Assembly (NCBI GenBank): GCA_026713865.1
Contig: JAPONQ010000067.1
Location: 30,778 to 94,777, forward strand
DNA length: 64,000 bases
Direction of reading: 5' to 3'
Source of the DNA: Chloroflexota bacterium
GTDB lineage: Bacteria; Chloroflexota; Dehalococcoidia; UBA2979
Positions 33,583 through 42,491 of this stretch are shown piece after piece; position 1 is the first letter of the stretch, and the number at the start of each line of letters is the position of its first letter. The notes beneath the pieces are model-generated. The model was not told the DNA's origin. It saw only the letters and a list, made by a program, of their open reading frames with translations, and did not search any database. A program made the translations under genes and the position numbers.

Positions 33583-34413
33583 ATGAGCGGCTTCGGCCTG
33601 CACCACTACGCGGTCGCCGTGCGCGATCTCGACGAGGCGGCCCAGACCTACCGCCGCCTGCTGGGGCTCGAGGTCGGGGAGCGCGGCCGCGGCGAGGGGG
33701 CGTCGCTCTCGTGGCTCGCGCTCGGCTTCGCCGGCGAGCGCAGCCTCGTGCTCGCGAGCCCCGAGAGCGAGGAGAGCCCCCTCCATGCGGAGATGATGGG
33801 CCGGGCCCACGAGCGCAACCCCCACGGGGAGGGTCTCCGCCGCTCGGCCTGGCACGCGGACGATCCTCCCGCGCTCGCGCGCCGCTTCGCGGAGCGCACC
33901 GGCCGGGCCGCGGGCGACCTCGAGCTGCAGGGCGGTGCCGTCCGCTTCGATCCCCGCTGGACGCACGGCCTGCCGATGATCCTCGCAACGCTCCCCGCAG
34001 CCGGACCGCGCCCGGTGTGGCCATCCCACGTCGCCGTCGCCGTCGCCGACCTCGCCGCCGCCGAGGCGACCTTCGCAGGAGGCTTCGGCCTGGTGGCGGA
34101 GCGTCGCTTCGAGGCCGACTACGGCGACTTCGCGGCCTCGGCCCTCTACAGGGGCGGGCGGGAGGTGCTCGCACTCATGACCGGGCGCTCCGAGACGAGC
34201 GCGGTCTCACGCCGCATGCGCGGGATGATCACTCCCGAGAACCCGCGGGGCGAGGGCTTCTACCTGGCGAGCTGGGCCGCCCGCGACCCGTCGGGGCTGT
34301 CCGAGCGCGTCGAGCGCGCCGGCGGCCTGGTGGCGCGGCAGCACCACAGCTTCTTCATTCACCCGCGCTCGACGCACGGCGTGCACATGCGCATCTACCC
34401 GGCCGAGGCCTGA
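33583..34413 (+). CDS. Two-domain VOC protein
   Basis: A 276-residue tandem VOC protein. Half one has LHHYAVAVRDLDEAAQTYRRLLGL and ends WTHGLPMILA, lacking the final Glu. Half two has PSHVAVAVADLAAAEATF and ends IHPRSTHGVHMRIY, where Arg stands in the place of Glu. Both metal sites thus look altered compared with the protein at 13385. ERNPHGEG and PENPRGEG are shared group motifs. It is 18 bases after the RemA-like gene and likely co-transcribed with it. Confidence 0.75.
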   Translation: MSGFGLHHYAVAVRDLDEAAQTYRRLLGLEVGERGRGEGASLSWLALGFAGERSLVLASPESEESPLHAEMMGRAHERNPHGEGLRRSAWHADDPPALARRFAERTGRAAGDLELQGGAVRFDPRWTHGLPMILATLPAAGPRPVWPSHVAVAVADLAAAEATFAGGFGLVAERRFEADYGDFAASALYRGGREVLALMTGRSETSAVSRRMRGMITPENPRGEGFYLASWAARDPSGLSERVERAGGLVARQHHSFFIHPRSTHGVHMRIYPAEA

Positions 34414-34428
34414 GCGGGCGAGGCGCCC

Positions 34429-34743
34429 CTACTCGGCGGGGGTGTCGCCGATGTCGTAGTCGATCGACGTGATGCCGGCGAGGTTGCCGGTCAGGTTGTC
34501 GGCGACCATGCGGTCATGCGCCTCGCTCTCCTCGTACTGCCGCCACGCCGCGACGCTGGCGAAGTCCATGGTGAGGATCCAGTTGTAGCGCTTGAAGCGG
34601 GAGGCCGAGATGTTGGGGTCGACCGAGACGTGGAGCAGTCCCGGGTTCTCCGCCTGCATCGCCCTGTAGCCGTCCTGCACGGCCTGGAGCGTCTCCTCGC
34701 TCGTCTCCTCCTTGAACTGAAAGGCCATCATGTGCCGGCGCAT
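34429..34743 (-). CDS. Dabb (stress-responsive A/B barrel) domain protein
   Basis: A 104-residue ferredoxin-like alpha/beta barrel protein. The opening MMAFQFKEETSEETLQAVQDGY, the central VSVDPNISASRFKRYNWILTMDFASVAAWRQYEES and the Asp/Tyr-rich end fit the Dabb domain, a dimeric fold seen in stress proteins, polyketide cyclases and small monooxygenases. No catalytic residue can be named. It may be co-transcribed with the next minus-strand genes or stand alone; 152 bases separate it from the acyl-CoA dehydrogenase upstream. Confidence 0.75.
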   Translation of the reverse strand: MRRHMMAFQFKEETSEETLQAVQDGYRAMQAENPGLLHVSVDPNISASRFKRYNWILTMDFASVAAWRQYEESEAHDRMVADNLTGNLAGITSIDYDIGDTPAE

Positions 34744-34895
34744 CGCCCGTCCCTCCCGCTTCCGGCCGACCGTGCCGGCAGGTCCATCCCTGGCGCCGCA
34801 CACCTTAGGGGAGAGTCCCCCCGGGTCGCAAAGCAGCTCGAAGGCGACAGGGGCTGCGGCAGGACGGCGACCGACGGACGCCCCGACGCGTGGGG

Positions 34896-36095
34896 CTACC
34901 GGGGCAACGCCAGCACGCGCCCGGCGGTGGTGTTGAGCGCGTTCTCGACGGTGCCGCCGTTGTGCGCGCCGGCGATGTGCGCCATATAGCGGCGCTGCCA
35001 GCGGGCGTGCATCGGCGCATGGTCGGGCGACTCCTGGCCCACCTGGCCGGCGAGGCCGAGCATCTCCCCACCGAAGCGCACGTGGCGCTGCGCGTCGTGC
35101 TTCCACCAGACCTCCTTGACGGAGGTCTCCTTGTCGGGCGCCAGACCGCCGCGCTCCATGACGGATGCGACGCGGTAGGCGAGCAGCCGCATCGTCCGCA
35201 CGTAGATGGCGTAGTCGGCGATGCCGTCCTGCACCCAGGAATCCTCGATCAGCGGCCGGCCGCTATCGCCCGCCCGCTCGCCGGCGACCTGCACGAGTCC
35301 GTCCAGGTCGCGCTGCTCCGAGGCCCAGCCGCCGAGACCGGAGCCGCCGATGCCGGCGGCGCGCGACTGGTTGAGGGAGGCGATGAGGTGGTAGAAGCCC
35401 CGATTCTCCTCGCCGATGAGAGAGTCGGCCGGAACGCGCGCATCGTCGAAGAAGACCTGGTTGACGCGGTAGCCGTCCATCGTCCACAGGGGCGTGATCT
35501 GGATGCCGCGCGTACCCGGGTCTATCACCATCAGCGAGAGGCCGCGGTGCTTCGGCGCATCCTGGTCGGTGCGCACCATCAGGCACAGCCACTCCGAGTC
35601 CTGGATGTGCTCGGTGTACATCTTCGAGCCGTTGATCACCCACTCGTCGCCGTCGCGGTCGGCCCGCGTCTCCACAGAACCAAGATCGGTTCCGGCGTTG
35701 GGCTCGGTCAGGCCGAAGGCCCAGGTCACCTCGCCGCGCGTGATCGGCGGCAGGTGCTTGCGCTTCTGATCCTCCGTGCCCCAGTGCACGATCCCGGGAC
35801 CGACGAAGTTGGCCGCGACCTGGTGCGACGCCATCGGCGCGTGCGCACCGGCCATCTCCTCGTCGAAGGCAACGCGGTGCCAGATGGAGGCGCCCCGGCC
35901 GCCGTCCGCGACGGGCCACGTCATCGTGAGCCAGCCCTGCTGTCCGATCTCCCGCGTGATGCGCTTGTTGAAACCGTGGTAGTAGTCCGTGCAGTGCCGG
36001 AACTCGTCCTCGACCTCGGGGGTCAGGCGCTCGGCGAGGAAGCTCCGCACCTCCTCGCGAAACGCCTCTACGTCGTCGGTGAACGAGAAGTCCAC
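34896..36095 (-). CDS. Acyl-CoA dehydrogenase family protein
   Basis: FAD-dependent acyl-CoA dehydrogenase of 399 residues. It starts DFSFTDDVEAFREEVRSFL; the FAD/substrate motif is FGLTEPNAGTDLGSVETRA (about 125-145), then INGSKMYTEHIQDSEW. The C-terminal region ends with GAHNGGTVENALNTTAGRVLALPR; the usual catalytic Glu of the medium-chain type is not evident there. This is the large FadE-type actinobacterial/Chloroflexi form used in steroid- or branched-chain-like degradation. GTG at 36095 with GGGAGG upstream. Paralogous in style to the protein at 60130. Confidence 0.85.
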   Translation of the reverse strand: MDFSFTDDVEAFREEVRSFLAERLTPEVEDEFRHCTDYYHGFNKRITREIGQQGWLTMTWPVADGGRGASIWHRVAFDEEMAGAHAPMASHQVAANFVGPGIVHWGTEDQKRKHLPPITRGEVTWAFGLTEPNAGTDLGSVETRADRDGDEWVINGSKMYTEHIQDSEWLCLMVRTDQDAPKHRGLSLMVIDPGTRGIQITPLWTMDGYRVNQVFFDDARVPADSLIGEENRGFYHLIASLNQSRAAGIGGSGLGGWASEQRDLDGLVQVAGERAGDSGRPLIEDSWVQDGIADYAIYVRTMRLLAYRVASVMERGGLAPDKETSVKEVWWKHDAQRHVRFGGEMLGLAGQVGQESPDHAPMHARWQRRYMAHIAGAHNGGTVENALNTTAGRVLALPR

Positions 36096-36174
36096 GGTCT
36101 GCCCTCCCTGCCGATGCGGGGCCTCCCCCGCCGGCGAGCTTACCGCCGCCGGCCCGTGGCGGCGACAGCGCGGG

Positions 36175-36990
36175 TCAGGCCCGTCCCCCCCGGACCGGCG
36201 GGCGGGCCGACCCGCCCACCGGCGAAGCCCCGAGGCGCTCCGCGGCCTCGAGACTGCCCGGCCCAAAGCGGACGAGCCGACCCGAGGCGGCGCGGTGCAC
36301 CGCGTGGAATCGCCTCGCGTGGAGCGCCTCCAGCAGCTCCTGGCTGCTCGTGATCGGGTTCTCGAACCCGGTCGCGAAGTAGCCGACGCCGCGCGCGGAG
36401 TGCGCATCGCTGCCCCCGGTGGTGGGCAGGCCGGCGATGCGAGCGACCTCTGCCGCGAAGTAGTTCTCGCGCGGCGTGTTGCACCCGTTGGCGATCTCGA
36501 CCGCGTCGACCACACGAAACACCGGGAGTTCCGCGGCCTGTTCGGCGCTCAGTGCGAGCGGCAGCTCGCCGCCCGAGCGCGTCTCGAAGGCGTGACGGAA
36601 GGGGTGCGCGACGATCAGGAACCCGCCGACGCGGTCGAGCGCGGCGCGCAGCCTCTCGGCCCGGTGGATGCCGCCCTCGTAGCGCGTGAGGCCCACCGCG
36701 AGCATGTGCCCGAGGTCGGTCGACACCTCGATCCCGAAGTTGACCAGCAGCTCCGGCTGCTCGGAGAGGTACTCGAGCTGGAGATGTCGGTCCCAGACCC
36801 GGTGGTGCTCGCTCAGGTTGACGCCCGTGATCTGCGCCTCGCGCACCAGGCGGGGGAGCTCGGCCGGATCGAGCGTGGAGTCCGAGGAGTGACCGCGCGT
36901 GTGCACGTGCATATCGACGATCGCACCCCCGTAGGCGTCCGGGGGAACGGGCAGCGCATCGGCGGGAGACGCGGCGCGGGACTCGCTCAC
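36175..36990 (-). CDS. PHP-domain metal-dependent phosphoesterase
   Basis: A 271-residue PHP-fold hydrolase. Metal ligands visible: DMHVHTRGHSSDST near 26-38, NLSEHHRVWD near 55-65, a Glu in NFGIEVST, LIVAHPFRH near 123-130, and GGSDAHSARGVG near 200. This matches the YciV/TrpH-like branch acting on small phosphates or nucleic-acid ends; substrate unknown. GTG at 36990 is the nearest start before the domain. Its promoter probably lies between this gene and the divergent luciferase-like gene at 37113. Confidence 0.8.
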   Translation of the reverse strand: MSESRAASPADALPVPPDAYGGAIVDMHVHTRGHSSDSTLDPAELPRLVREAQITGVNLSEHHRVWDRHLQLEYLSEQPELLVNFGIEVSTDLGHMLAVGLTRYEGGIHRAERLRAALDRVGGFLIVAHPFRHAFETRSGGELPLALSAEQAAELPVFRVVDAVEIANGCNTPRENYFAAEVARIAGLPTTGGSDAHSARGVGYFATGFENPITSSQELLEALHARRFHAVHRAASGRLVRFGPGSLEAAERLGASPVGGSARPPVRGGRA

Positions 36991-37067
36991 CCGCCGAGGA
37001 TACGGACCACCGCGGGGGGCGGCCAGCGCGGTCGGTGTCCCGCTGCGGTCACGAGCGGTCGCACGCG

Positions 37068-37073
37068 TATACT
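37068..37073 (+). promoter_or_regulatory. Putative -10 box of a luciferase-like gene
   Basis: TATACT 40 bases before the ATG at 37113, the same hexamer seen at 13110 and 63240. No good -35 hexamer lies 16-18 bases upstream. Confidence 0.35.
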
Positions 37074-37112
37074 CCGCCCGCCCCACCGCCACGGGGAACG
37101 AGGGGAGCTCCC

Positions 37113-38219
37113 ATGCGCTTCGGGACGCATCCCCTGCCGTTGAGCCCGACCGCCGATGACGACCTGCGCGTGATCGGGGAGCAGCTCGACCAGATCGAGC
37201 TGGCCGACCGGCTCGGCTTCGAGCATTGCTGGCTCACCGAGCACCTGCTCTCCGGGGAGAGCGGGTTCGGAGACCCGATCCCCCTCGCGGGGGCCATCTC
37301 CCAGCGCACGAGCCGCATCCGCGTCGGCTTCGCCGTCCTGCAGATGGCCCTCACCCATCCTACGCGCGTCTTCCTGCAGGCCAACCTGCTCGACAACCTG
37401 CTCGAGGGGCGGCTGACACTCGGGATCGGCCGCGGTTCCGCCTTCAACGAGTACGAATACGTGGCCTTCGGCGCCCGCTCCGACGGTCAGCGCGAGCGCA
37501 TGTTCGAGGCACTCGACCTGCTCGAGCGCGCGTGGGCCCGCGACGCCTCACCCTTCGCCGGCGAGTTCTTCTCGGTCAGCATCCCCGACGTCCGTCCCCG
37601 GCCGGTGCAGCAGCCGCATCCTCCCATCGTGCTCTCGGTTCTCTCCGACGAGACGCTTCGCTGGGCAGCCGGCCGCGGCTACGGCGTCATGATGCCGCGC
37701 CTCCCGGTCGAGCGCGCCCGGGAGCGGCTCGGTTTCTACCGCCGGGCGATGGCCGAGGCCGATGTGCCCGAGACGGCTGCGGAGCAGGCACTCGAGCGCA
37801 GCACCCTCCTGCGGAGCATCTACGTCGCCGACAGCGACGAGCAGGCGGAGGAGGAGGTGCGCGAGGCGACCTTCCGGCTCCACGCCCACCTGCAGAGGAC
37901 GCGGCAGGGCTACAACCCCACCGATGTCGACAACCGGGCGCTGGCGCAACAGAACGCATCCCCCGTGTGGAGCTCGCCGGAATCGACGCCGGAGGAGGCC
38001 GTCGCGAGCCTCATGTCCCGCGGTTTCATCCTCGGCTCGCCGGAGACGGTGCGGTCGCGAATCGCCGAGCTCGAGGAAGCCGGCGTGCGAGGGTTGATGA
38101 TCACGTTCACGTGGGGCGACATGGGGCACGAGCGCGTCCTGCGCTCGATGAGCCGGTTCGCCGCCGAGGTGATGCCGCACTTCGCCCGAGAGCCCGCCGC
38201 CTCCGCGGCCCGCGACTGA
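37113..38219 (+). CDS. Luciferase-like flavin monooxygenase
   Basis: A 368-residue luciferase-fold TIM barrel. MRFGTHPLPLSP opens the first strand, FEHCWLTEHLLSGESGFGDP follows, then SQRTSRIRVGFAVLQMALTHP, and LLEGRLTLGIGRGSAFNEYEY. The end GSPETVRSRIAELEEAGVRGLMITFTWGDM is typical. The class uses reduced FMN (or F420) to oxidise organic substrates, often alkanes, sulfonates or chelators; the substrate here is unknown. GGGGAG precedes the ATG. Its stop abuts the stop of the convergent MFS gene. Confidence 0.85.
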   Translation: MRFGTHPLPLSPTADDDLRVIGEQLDQIELADRLGFEHCWLTEHLLSGESGFGDPIPLAGAISQRTSRIRVGFAVLQMALTHPTRVFLQANLLDNLLEGRLTLGIGRGSAFNEYEYVAFGARSDGQRERMFEALDLLERAWARDASPFAGEFFSVSIPDVRPRPVQQPHPPIVLSVLSDETLRWAAGRGYGVMMPRLPVERARERLGFYRRAMAEADVPETAAEQALERSTLLRSIYVADSDEQAEEEVREATFRLHAHLQRTRQGYNPTDVDNRALAQQNASPVWSSPESTPEEAVASLMSRGFILGSPETVRSRIAELEEAGVRGLMITFTWGDMGHERVLRSMSRFAAEVMPHFAREPAASAARD

Positions 38220-38220
38220 G

Positions 38221-39711
38221 CTACCGGCGCCGGGCCCTCGCGATCGCCGGCCCGGCGATCAGCCACAGGAGCACGAGCACGAGCGCGGCCGCCACGAGCG
38301 GGGTCGTGCTCTTTCGCCCCGGGGCCGCGCCCGCCGGGGGCGCCCCGCCGGCTCCGACCGTGGCGAGTCCCGGCTCCGTCCCTCCCGCCCGGTGCCTGGC
38401 GGATGCCGGCGTCCGGCGTGCGCCGCCGTGGCCACCGACGGCCCCGCGTCCACCGACGGCCCCGCGTCCACCGGCGGCCCCGTGTGCGCGGGCGGCCGGC
38501 TCGGCCGGCCGGGCTGCCCCGGCGCGGCGGGCCCGCGCCTGGGGATCGGGCACCAGGAGCACGATCGCGACCGAGACGAGCGCCAGTGCGCCGAGGGCAG
38601 CGAGCACGCCGTCGTAGTCGCCGACGCGGTCGAAGTAGGCGGACACGATCACGGGGCCGGGGGCCCCGATCACGACCTGCAGCGGCATCCCGATGCCCCG
38701 CACGGCGCCGATGTGCATGCGGCCGAAGAAGGATGCCCACACGAGCTCCTGCATCGGGATCATGCCGGCGATGCCGGTTCCAAAGATGAGGAATCCCACG
38801 GCAACGAGCGGGGCGTTCAGGGCGTTGGTCCCCGGCACGATGACGGCGACCCCCAACGCCAGGCACGAGAAGGCGACGGCCGCCAGGTATCGAGCGTGGA
38901 TCCGCTCGGCGGCAAGCCCCCAGCCGACGCGCGTGACGAGCCCCGGCAGGGCGAACAACGAGAGCATCAGAGCGGCCGTGGTCCGGTCGAAACCGGAGTC
39001 GGTGAGGATCGGGATGGTCAGCGTGCCGAGCGCGAGGAAGCTGAGCCCGGCGAGCCCGAACGCCACGATCAGAAGCCACAGCGAGAGGGTGCGGACCGCC
39101 TCACCGCGCGTCAGCGAGCGCGCCTCCCGGATGATGGCTCCGCTGCGGTCACGCGGCGGCGGTGCCCCCGGGAGCTGGCCGTCCGGGAGCAGCCCGCTGT
39201 CCTCGGGCTGGCGCCGGAAGAGCATGGCCGCGGGGACGAAGAGCGCGATCGTGACCAGGGCGAGCAGCTGCCAGCCGGCGCGCCAGCCCTCCGCGTCGAC
39301 GAAGGGAGTCAGCAGGCTCGGCGTGATCACGCCGGCCGTCGAGAGACCGAGAGCGGCGATGCCGATGGCGCGGCCCCGGCGCCGCTCGAACCACTTCGAG
39401 AGCACGGCGTGCACGACCAGCGTCCCGGCGAAGGCGACCGCCACCGAGAGCACGCCAGCCCGCAGGACGTACCACTGCCAGAGTTCGGTGATCTCGGCGA
39501 GCCAGAGCAGCGAACCGGCGGCCATGACGGCGCCTATGAGCGTCAACGCGCGGCCGCCGTGACGGTCGATCACGCCGCCGAAGATGGCCCCCGTCAGCGA
39601 GGTGACGAAAGCGCCCGCCGTGACTGCGAGCGCAAACTCCGTGCGGGTCCAGCCGAGCTCGTCGCTCATCGGCACGAAGAAGACGCCGTTGGCGTAGCCC
39701 TGAAGCGTCAC
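38221..39711 (-). CDS. MFS transporter with unusual C-terminal extension
   Basis: A carrier of the major facilitator family, 496 residues from the GTG at 39711. DELGWTRTEFALAVT and the DRHGGRALTLIG loop mark the first half; helices continue to about residue 385. In-frame codons upstream of 39711 encode RPRIFFGWYIVAAGAVANG, homologous to the first helix of the paralogue at 53379, yet no ATG/GTG/TTG precedes them; CTG at 39807, with GAGAGGAG before it, could be the true start (528 residues). After the last helix comes an Ala/Gly/Arg-rich tail with a repeat, then an extra hydrophobic segment and RARRR. Substrate unknown. Confidence 0.75.
   Translation of the reverse strand: MTLQGYANGVFFVPMSDELGWTRTEFALAVTAGAFVTSLTGAIFGGVIDRHGGRALTLIGAVMAAGSLLWLAEITELWQWYVLRAGVLSVAVAFAGTLVVHAVLSKWFERRRGRAIGIAALGLSTAGVITPSLLTPFVDAEGWRAGWQLLALVTIALFVPAAMLFRRQPEDSGLLPDGQLPGAPPPRDRSGAIIREARSLTRGEAVRTLSLWLLIVAFGLAGLSFLALGTLTIPILTDSGFDRTTAALMLSLFALPGLVTRVGWGLAAERIHARYLAAVAFSCLALGVAVIVPGTNALNAPLVAVGFLIFGTGIAGMIPMQELVWASFFGRMHIGAVRGIGMPLQVVIGAPGPVIVSAYFDRVGDYDGVLAALGALALVSVAIVLLVPDPQARARRAGAARPAEPAARAHGAAGGRGAVGGRGAVGGHGGARRTPASARHRAGGTEPGLATVGAGGAPPAGAAPGRKSTTPLVAAALVLVLLWLIAGPAIARARRR
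38432..38485. repeat. Three tandem 18-base units inside the MFS tail
   Basis: CCACCGACGGCCCCGCGT occurs twice exactly (38432-38449, 38450-38467) and once with two changes (38468-38485). On the minus strand it encodes the repeat GGRGAV in the C-terminal tail. Likely slippage-prone. Confidence 0.85.
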
Positions 39712-39910
39712 GGCGACGCCGTTCGCGACCGCACCGGCTGCGACGATGTACCAGCCGAAGAAGATTCTCGGCCGGCGGGGCGGCGCGGGGTGGGAGCTCT
39801 CGATCAGCTGGCTCCTCTCGCCACCCGTCCGGCCACTATAGGCGGCAGTCGGAGCCAGAGCGGGAGCCGTGCCGTCGTTCTCCGCCGGCGGGATCGCTCG
39901 GGGCGGACGC

Positions 39911-41470
39911 TCAACCGCTGTGCCCGGGGGCGGTGCCGTCGCCCGCCGGACGCGCGCTCAGGGACTCGGCGTCGGCGGCACCCGGCAGCCCCCAGCCGTC
40001 CCCGTAGGAGAAGATCTCCCGCAGCGTCGTCGCGCCCAGCCGCCCGTCCGTGATCTCGAGCTGGTCGGGCACGATGAGCGCGGGGTGGGCAACCCCGGCG
40101 GCGAACGCCAGCGCACGCAGCTCGCGGCGCAGCGCACGCACGTAGTTGGCGACGCGCAGCGACTTGCTCCGCGGGTCGAGGCCCCGCGCACGCCAGCGCG
40201 ACTGCGTTGCGACGCCGGTGGGGCAGCCGCCGGTGTGGCAGCGCTGTGCCTGGATGCACCCCACCGCCAGCATCGCCTCCCGGCCCACATTGACCATGTC
40301 ACAGCCGAGCGCGAAGGCGACGATAGCGTTCTCGGGCAGGCCGAGCTTCCCCGAGCCCACGAAGGCGACGCGCGTGTCGATGCCCCGAGCCGCGAAGGAG
40401 CGGTAGACCCGGGCGAAGCCCATCTTGAAGGGAAGAGCCACGTGATCGGTGAAGACGAGCGGGCCGGCGCCGGTCCCGCCCTCTCCGCCGTCCACGGTGA
40501 TGAAGTCCACGCCCCGCTCGCCGCTCTCCATCAGCCGGGCGAGATCATCCCAGAACTCCTGCTCGCCGACGGCGGACTTGATCCCGACCGGCAGCCCCGT
40601 CGCCGTCGCGATGTGCTCGACGAAATCGAGCATCGAGTCGACGTCGGAGAACTCCGTATGGGACGCCGGGCTCACGCAGTCGACACCGGCCGGGATCCCG
40701 CGGATGCGCGCGATCTCCGGCGTCACCTTCGCGGCCGGCAGCAGCGCGCCGACGCCGGGCTTCGCCCCCTGGCTCAGCTTCAGCTCGATCGCCCGGACCG
40801 GGTTCTCGGCCACCACGGCTTGCAGGCGGTCCAGCGAGAAGCGCCCGCGCTCGTCGCGGCAGCCGAAGTACGCCGGTCCGAGCTGGAGCACGAGGTCGCC
40901 CCCGAGCTGGTGATGCGGCGCGAGCCCGCCCTCGCCCGTGTTGTGGAGGCAGCCGGCGCCGCGGGCGCCCAGGTTCATCGCCTGCACCGCGCGCCCGGAG
41001 AGCGAACCGAAGCTCATGCCCGAGATGTTGACCGCGGAGGGAGGGCGGAACGCGAGCGCCCGGCCGCGCGCGGCGCCCAGCACCTTGGCGCCCGGGAGGG
41101 GGTCCCTCCCCGCCCCCTGCTCCGTGGCCGCGACGCCGGCCGGCGGCCGCAGCGGGAACGCCGCGTGCTTGAGCAGCACGTAGGGACCGGTCATCTCCAT
41201 CTCGTTGTCGGACCCGAAGCCGAAGGCGTTATTCTCCTCTTTCGCCGAGGCGTAGACCCACCGCCGCTGATCGCGGCTGAAGGGCCGCTCCTCGTCGTTG
41301 TCCGTCACGATGTACTGCCGGAGCTCGGGTCCGATCGACTCCAGCCAGTAGCGGAAATGGCCGACGATCGGGAAGTTCCGTATGACGGCGTGCTGCGTCT
41401 GGACCAGGTCGTAGAGCACCCAGAGAGCGAGGACTGCGAGGACTGCGGCGAGCGCGATCAACCAGAGCAT
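39911..41470 (-). CDS. FMN-binding glutamate synthase family protein
   Basis: A 519-residue protein with an N-terminal membrane segment (MLWLIALAAVLAVLALWVLYDL) and a Glu-synthase-type FMN barrel. Signatures: NISGMSFGSLSGRAVQAMN, HNTGEGGLAPHH, IELKLSQGAKPG, VDFITVDGGEGGTGAGP and the cluster motif GCIQAQRCHTGGCPTGVATQ, which has the C-x5-C-x4-C spacing of the 3Fe-4S site. No glutamine amidotransferase domain or small subunit is present, so classical GOGAT activity is unlikely. Related stand-alone proteins include methylamine-glutamate synthase components. Function uncertain. Confidence 0.82.
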   Translation of the reverse strand: MLWLIALAAVLAVLALWVLYDLVQTQHAVIRNFPIVGHFRYWLESIGPELRQYIVTDNDEERPFSRDQRRWVYASAKEENNAFGFGSDNEMEMTGPYVLLKHAAFPLRPPAGVAATEQGAGRDPLPGAKVLGAARGRALAFRPPSAVNISGMSFGSLSGRAVQAMNLGARGAGCLHNTGEGGLAPHHQLGGDLVLQLGPAYFGCRDERGRFSLDRLQAVVAENPVRAIELKLSQGAKPGVGALLPAAKVTPEIARIRGIPAGVDCVSPASHTEFSDVDSMLDFVEHIATATGLPVGIKSAVGEQEFWDDLARLMESGERGVDFITVDGGEGGTGAGPLVFTDHVALPFKMGFARVYRSFAARGIDTRVAFVGSGKLGLPENAIVAFALGCDMVNVGREAMLAVGCIQAQRCHTGGCPTGVATQSRWRARGLDPRSKSLRVANYVRALRRELRALAFAAGVAHPALIVPDQLEITDGRLGATTLREIFSYGDGWGLPGAADAESLSARPAGDGTAPGHSG

Positions 41471-41618
41471 TCACGACCCCCGCGACAGTGTACGTGCGCC
41501 GGGGGGCGACGAGTCGGGAGCCGGAGCACGGCGGGCGAGGCGGCGCTACTCTGGGGCCGGGGCGGGCGGCACCCGGGCCTGCACGGTGAGCCGTCGGCAC
41601 ACGGGAGGGATCGGGGTG

Positions 41619-42491
41619 ATGGCGGGCGCGCCGGAACCGGCCGGTCAGGCGGAGACGTCGGGCACCGTCCCCGCGTACGGCTTTCCGCCGCTCTTCATGA
41701 CCGCCTGGTTCGCGACGCTGCCCCTGGGACGTCCCCGCAACCTCGGCCAGGAGGCGGAGCGGCTCTTCGCGCGCCGTGCGCCGGCCCCCGTCGCGCTCGG
41801 GACCGATCACATACCGGCTGCAGGGACGCCGTTCGTGCTGGCGATGAACCACTATGAGCGCCCGGGACTCAACGTCTGGTGGGCGGCCATGTGGGTCTCC
41901 CTGATCCTCTGGCGCGCCCGCGGGGAGCAGCCGCCGGTGCGGTGGCTCATAGCCGACCAGATCCACGGCTACCGTGTCGGCCCCGTGCGCATCCCCGACG
42001 CGGCGATGAGGTGGATGGTCGGTCGCGTCGCGCGCCGCTACGGCGCGCTGCGCGTGCCGCGCGACGGCCGCGCGGGGAGCGGTCGGGCGCAGTCGCTGCG
42101 GCGCGCCGGTGCCGCGCTCCGGGGCGCCGGCGCGCGTCCCGTCGGCATCACGCCCGAGGCCGGTCGAGGGGGGGAGCGGGTGCTCGTCACCCCGGAGCCC
42201 AACGCGGGGATGGCGATCGCGTGGCTGGCCCGCCGCGGCACCCCGATCCTGCCGGCGGGCGTCTTCGAGACCCGCACGGCCGGCGAGGGAGCGGACGGAA
42301 GCGGTCCGGCGGTCCTCACCGCGCGCTTCGGCCCGCCGCTCTCGCTCCCGTGGAGGGGCTCCGGAGCGGAGCGCACGGGTCGCGAGCAGCACGGCGAGGC
42401 GGTGATGCGCGCGATCGCCGCGCAGCTTCCGCCGGTGCTGCGCGGGCCCTACGGCGCACCGGCCGTCGGGGCGAACGGGGCCGATCGATGA
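41619..42491 (+). CDS. Acyltransferase-like protein (PlsC fold, degenerate motif)
   Basis: A 290-residue protein recalling glycerophospholipid acyltransferases. The expected HxxxxD motif appears as VLAMNHYERPGLN, where the Asp is missing; a later ITPEAGRGGER resembles the FPEG substrate motif, and GTPILPAGVFE the final strand. A hydrophobic part near 85-100 (WWAAMWVSLILW) may contact the membrane. The catalytic status is doubtful. The ATG at 41619 is chosen; a GTG at 41586 in frame is possible. It overlaps the next gene by four bases (ATGA). Confidence 0.6.
   Translation: MAGAPEPAGQAETSGTVPAYGFPPLFMTAWFATLPLGRPRNLGQEAERLFARRAPAPVALGTDHIPAAGTPFVLAMNHYERPGLNVWWAAMWVSLILWRARGEQPPVRWLIADQIHGYRVGPVRIPDAAMRWMVGRVARRYGALRVPRDGRAGSGRAQSLRRAGAALRGAGARPVGITPEAGRGGERVLVTPEPNAGMAIAWLARRGTPILPAGVFETRTAGEGADGSGPAVLTARFGPPLSLPWRGSGAERTGREQHGEAVMRAIAAQLPPVLRGPYGAPAVGANGADR

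Noticed and set aside
39911..41470. Glutamate synthase (GOGAT) large subunit
   Set aside because: Only the FMN/3Fe-4S barrel is present behind a membrane anchor; the amidotransferase domain and GltD partner are missing.
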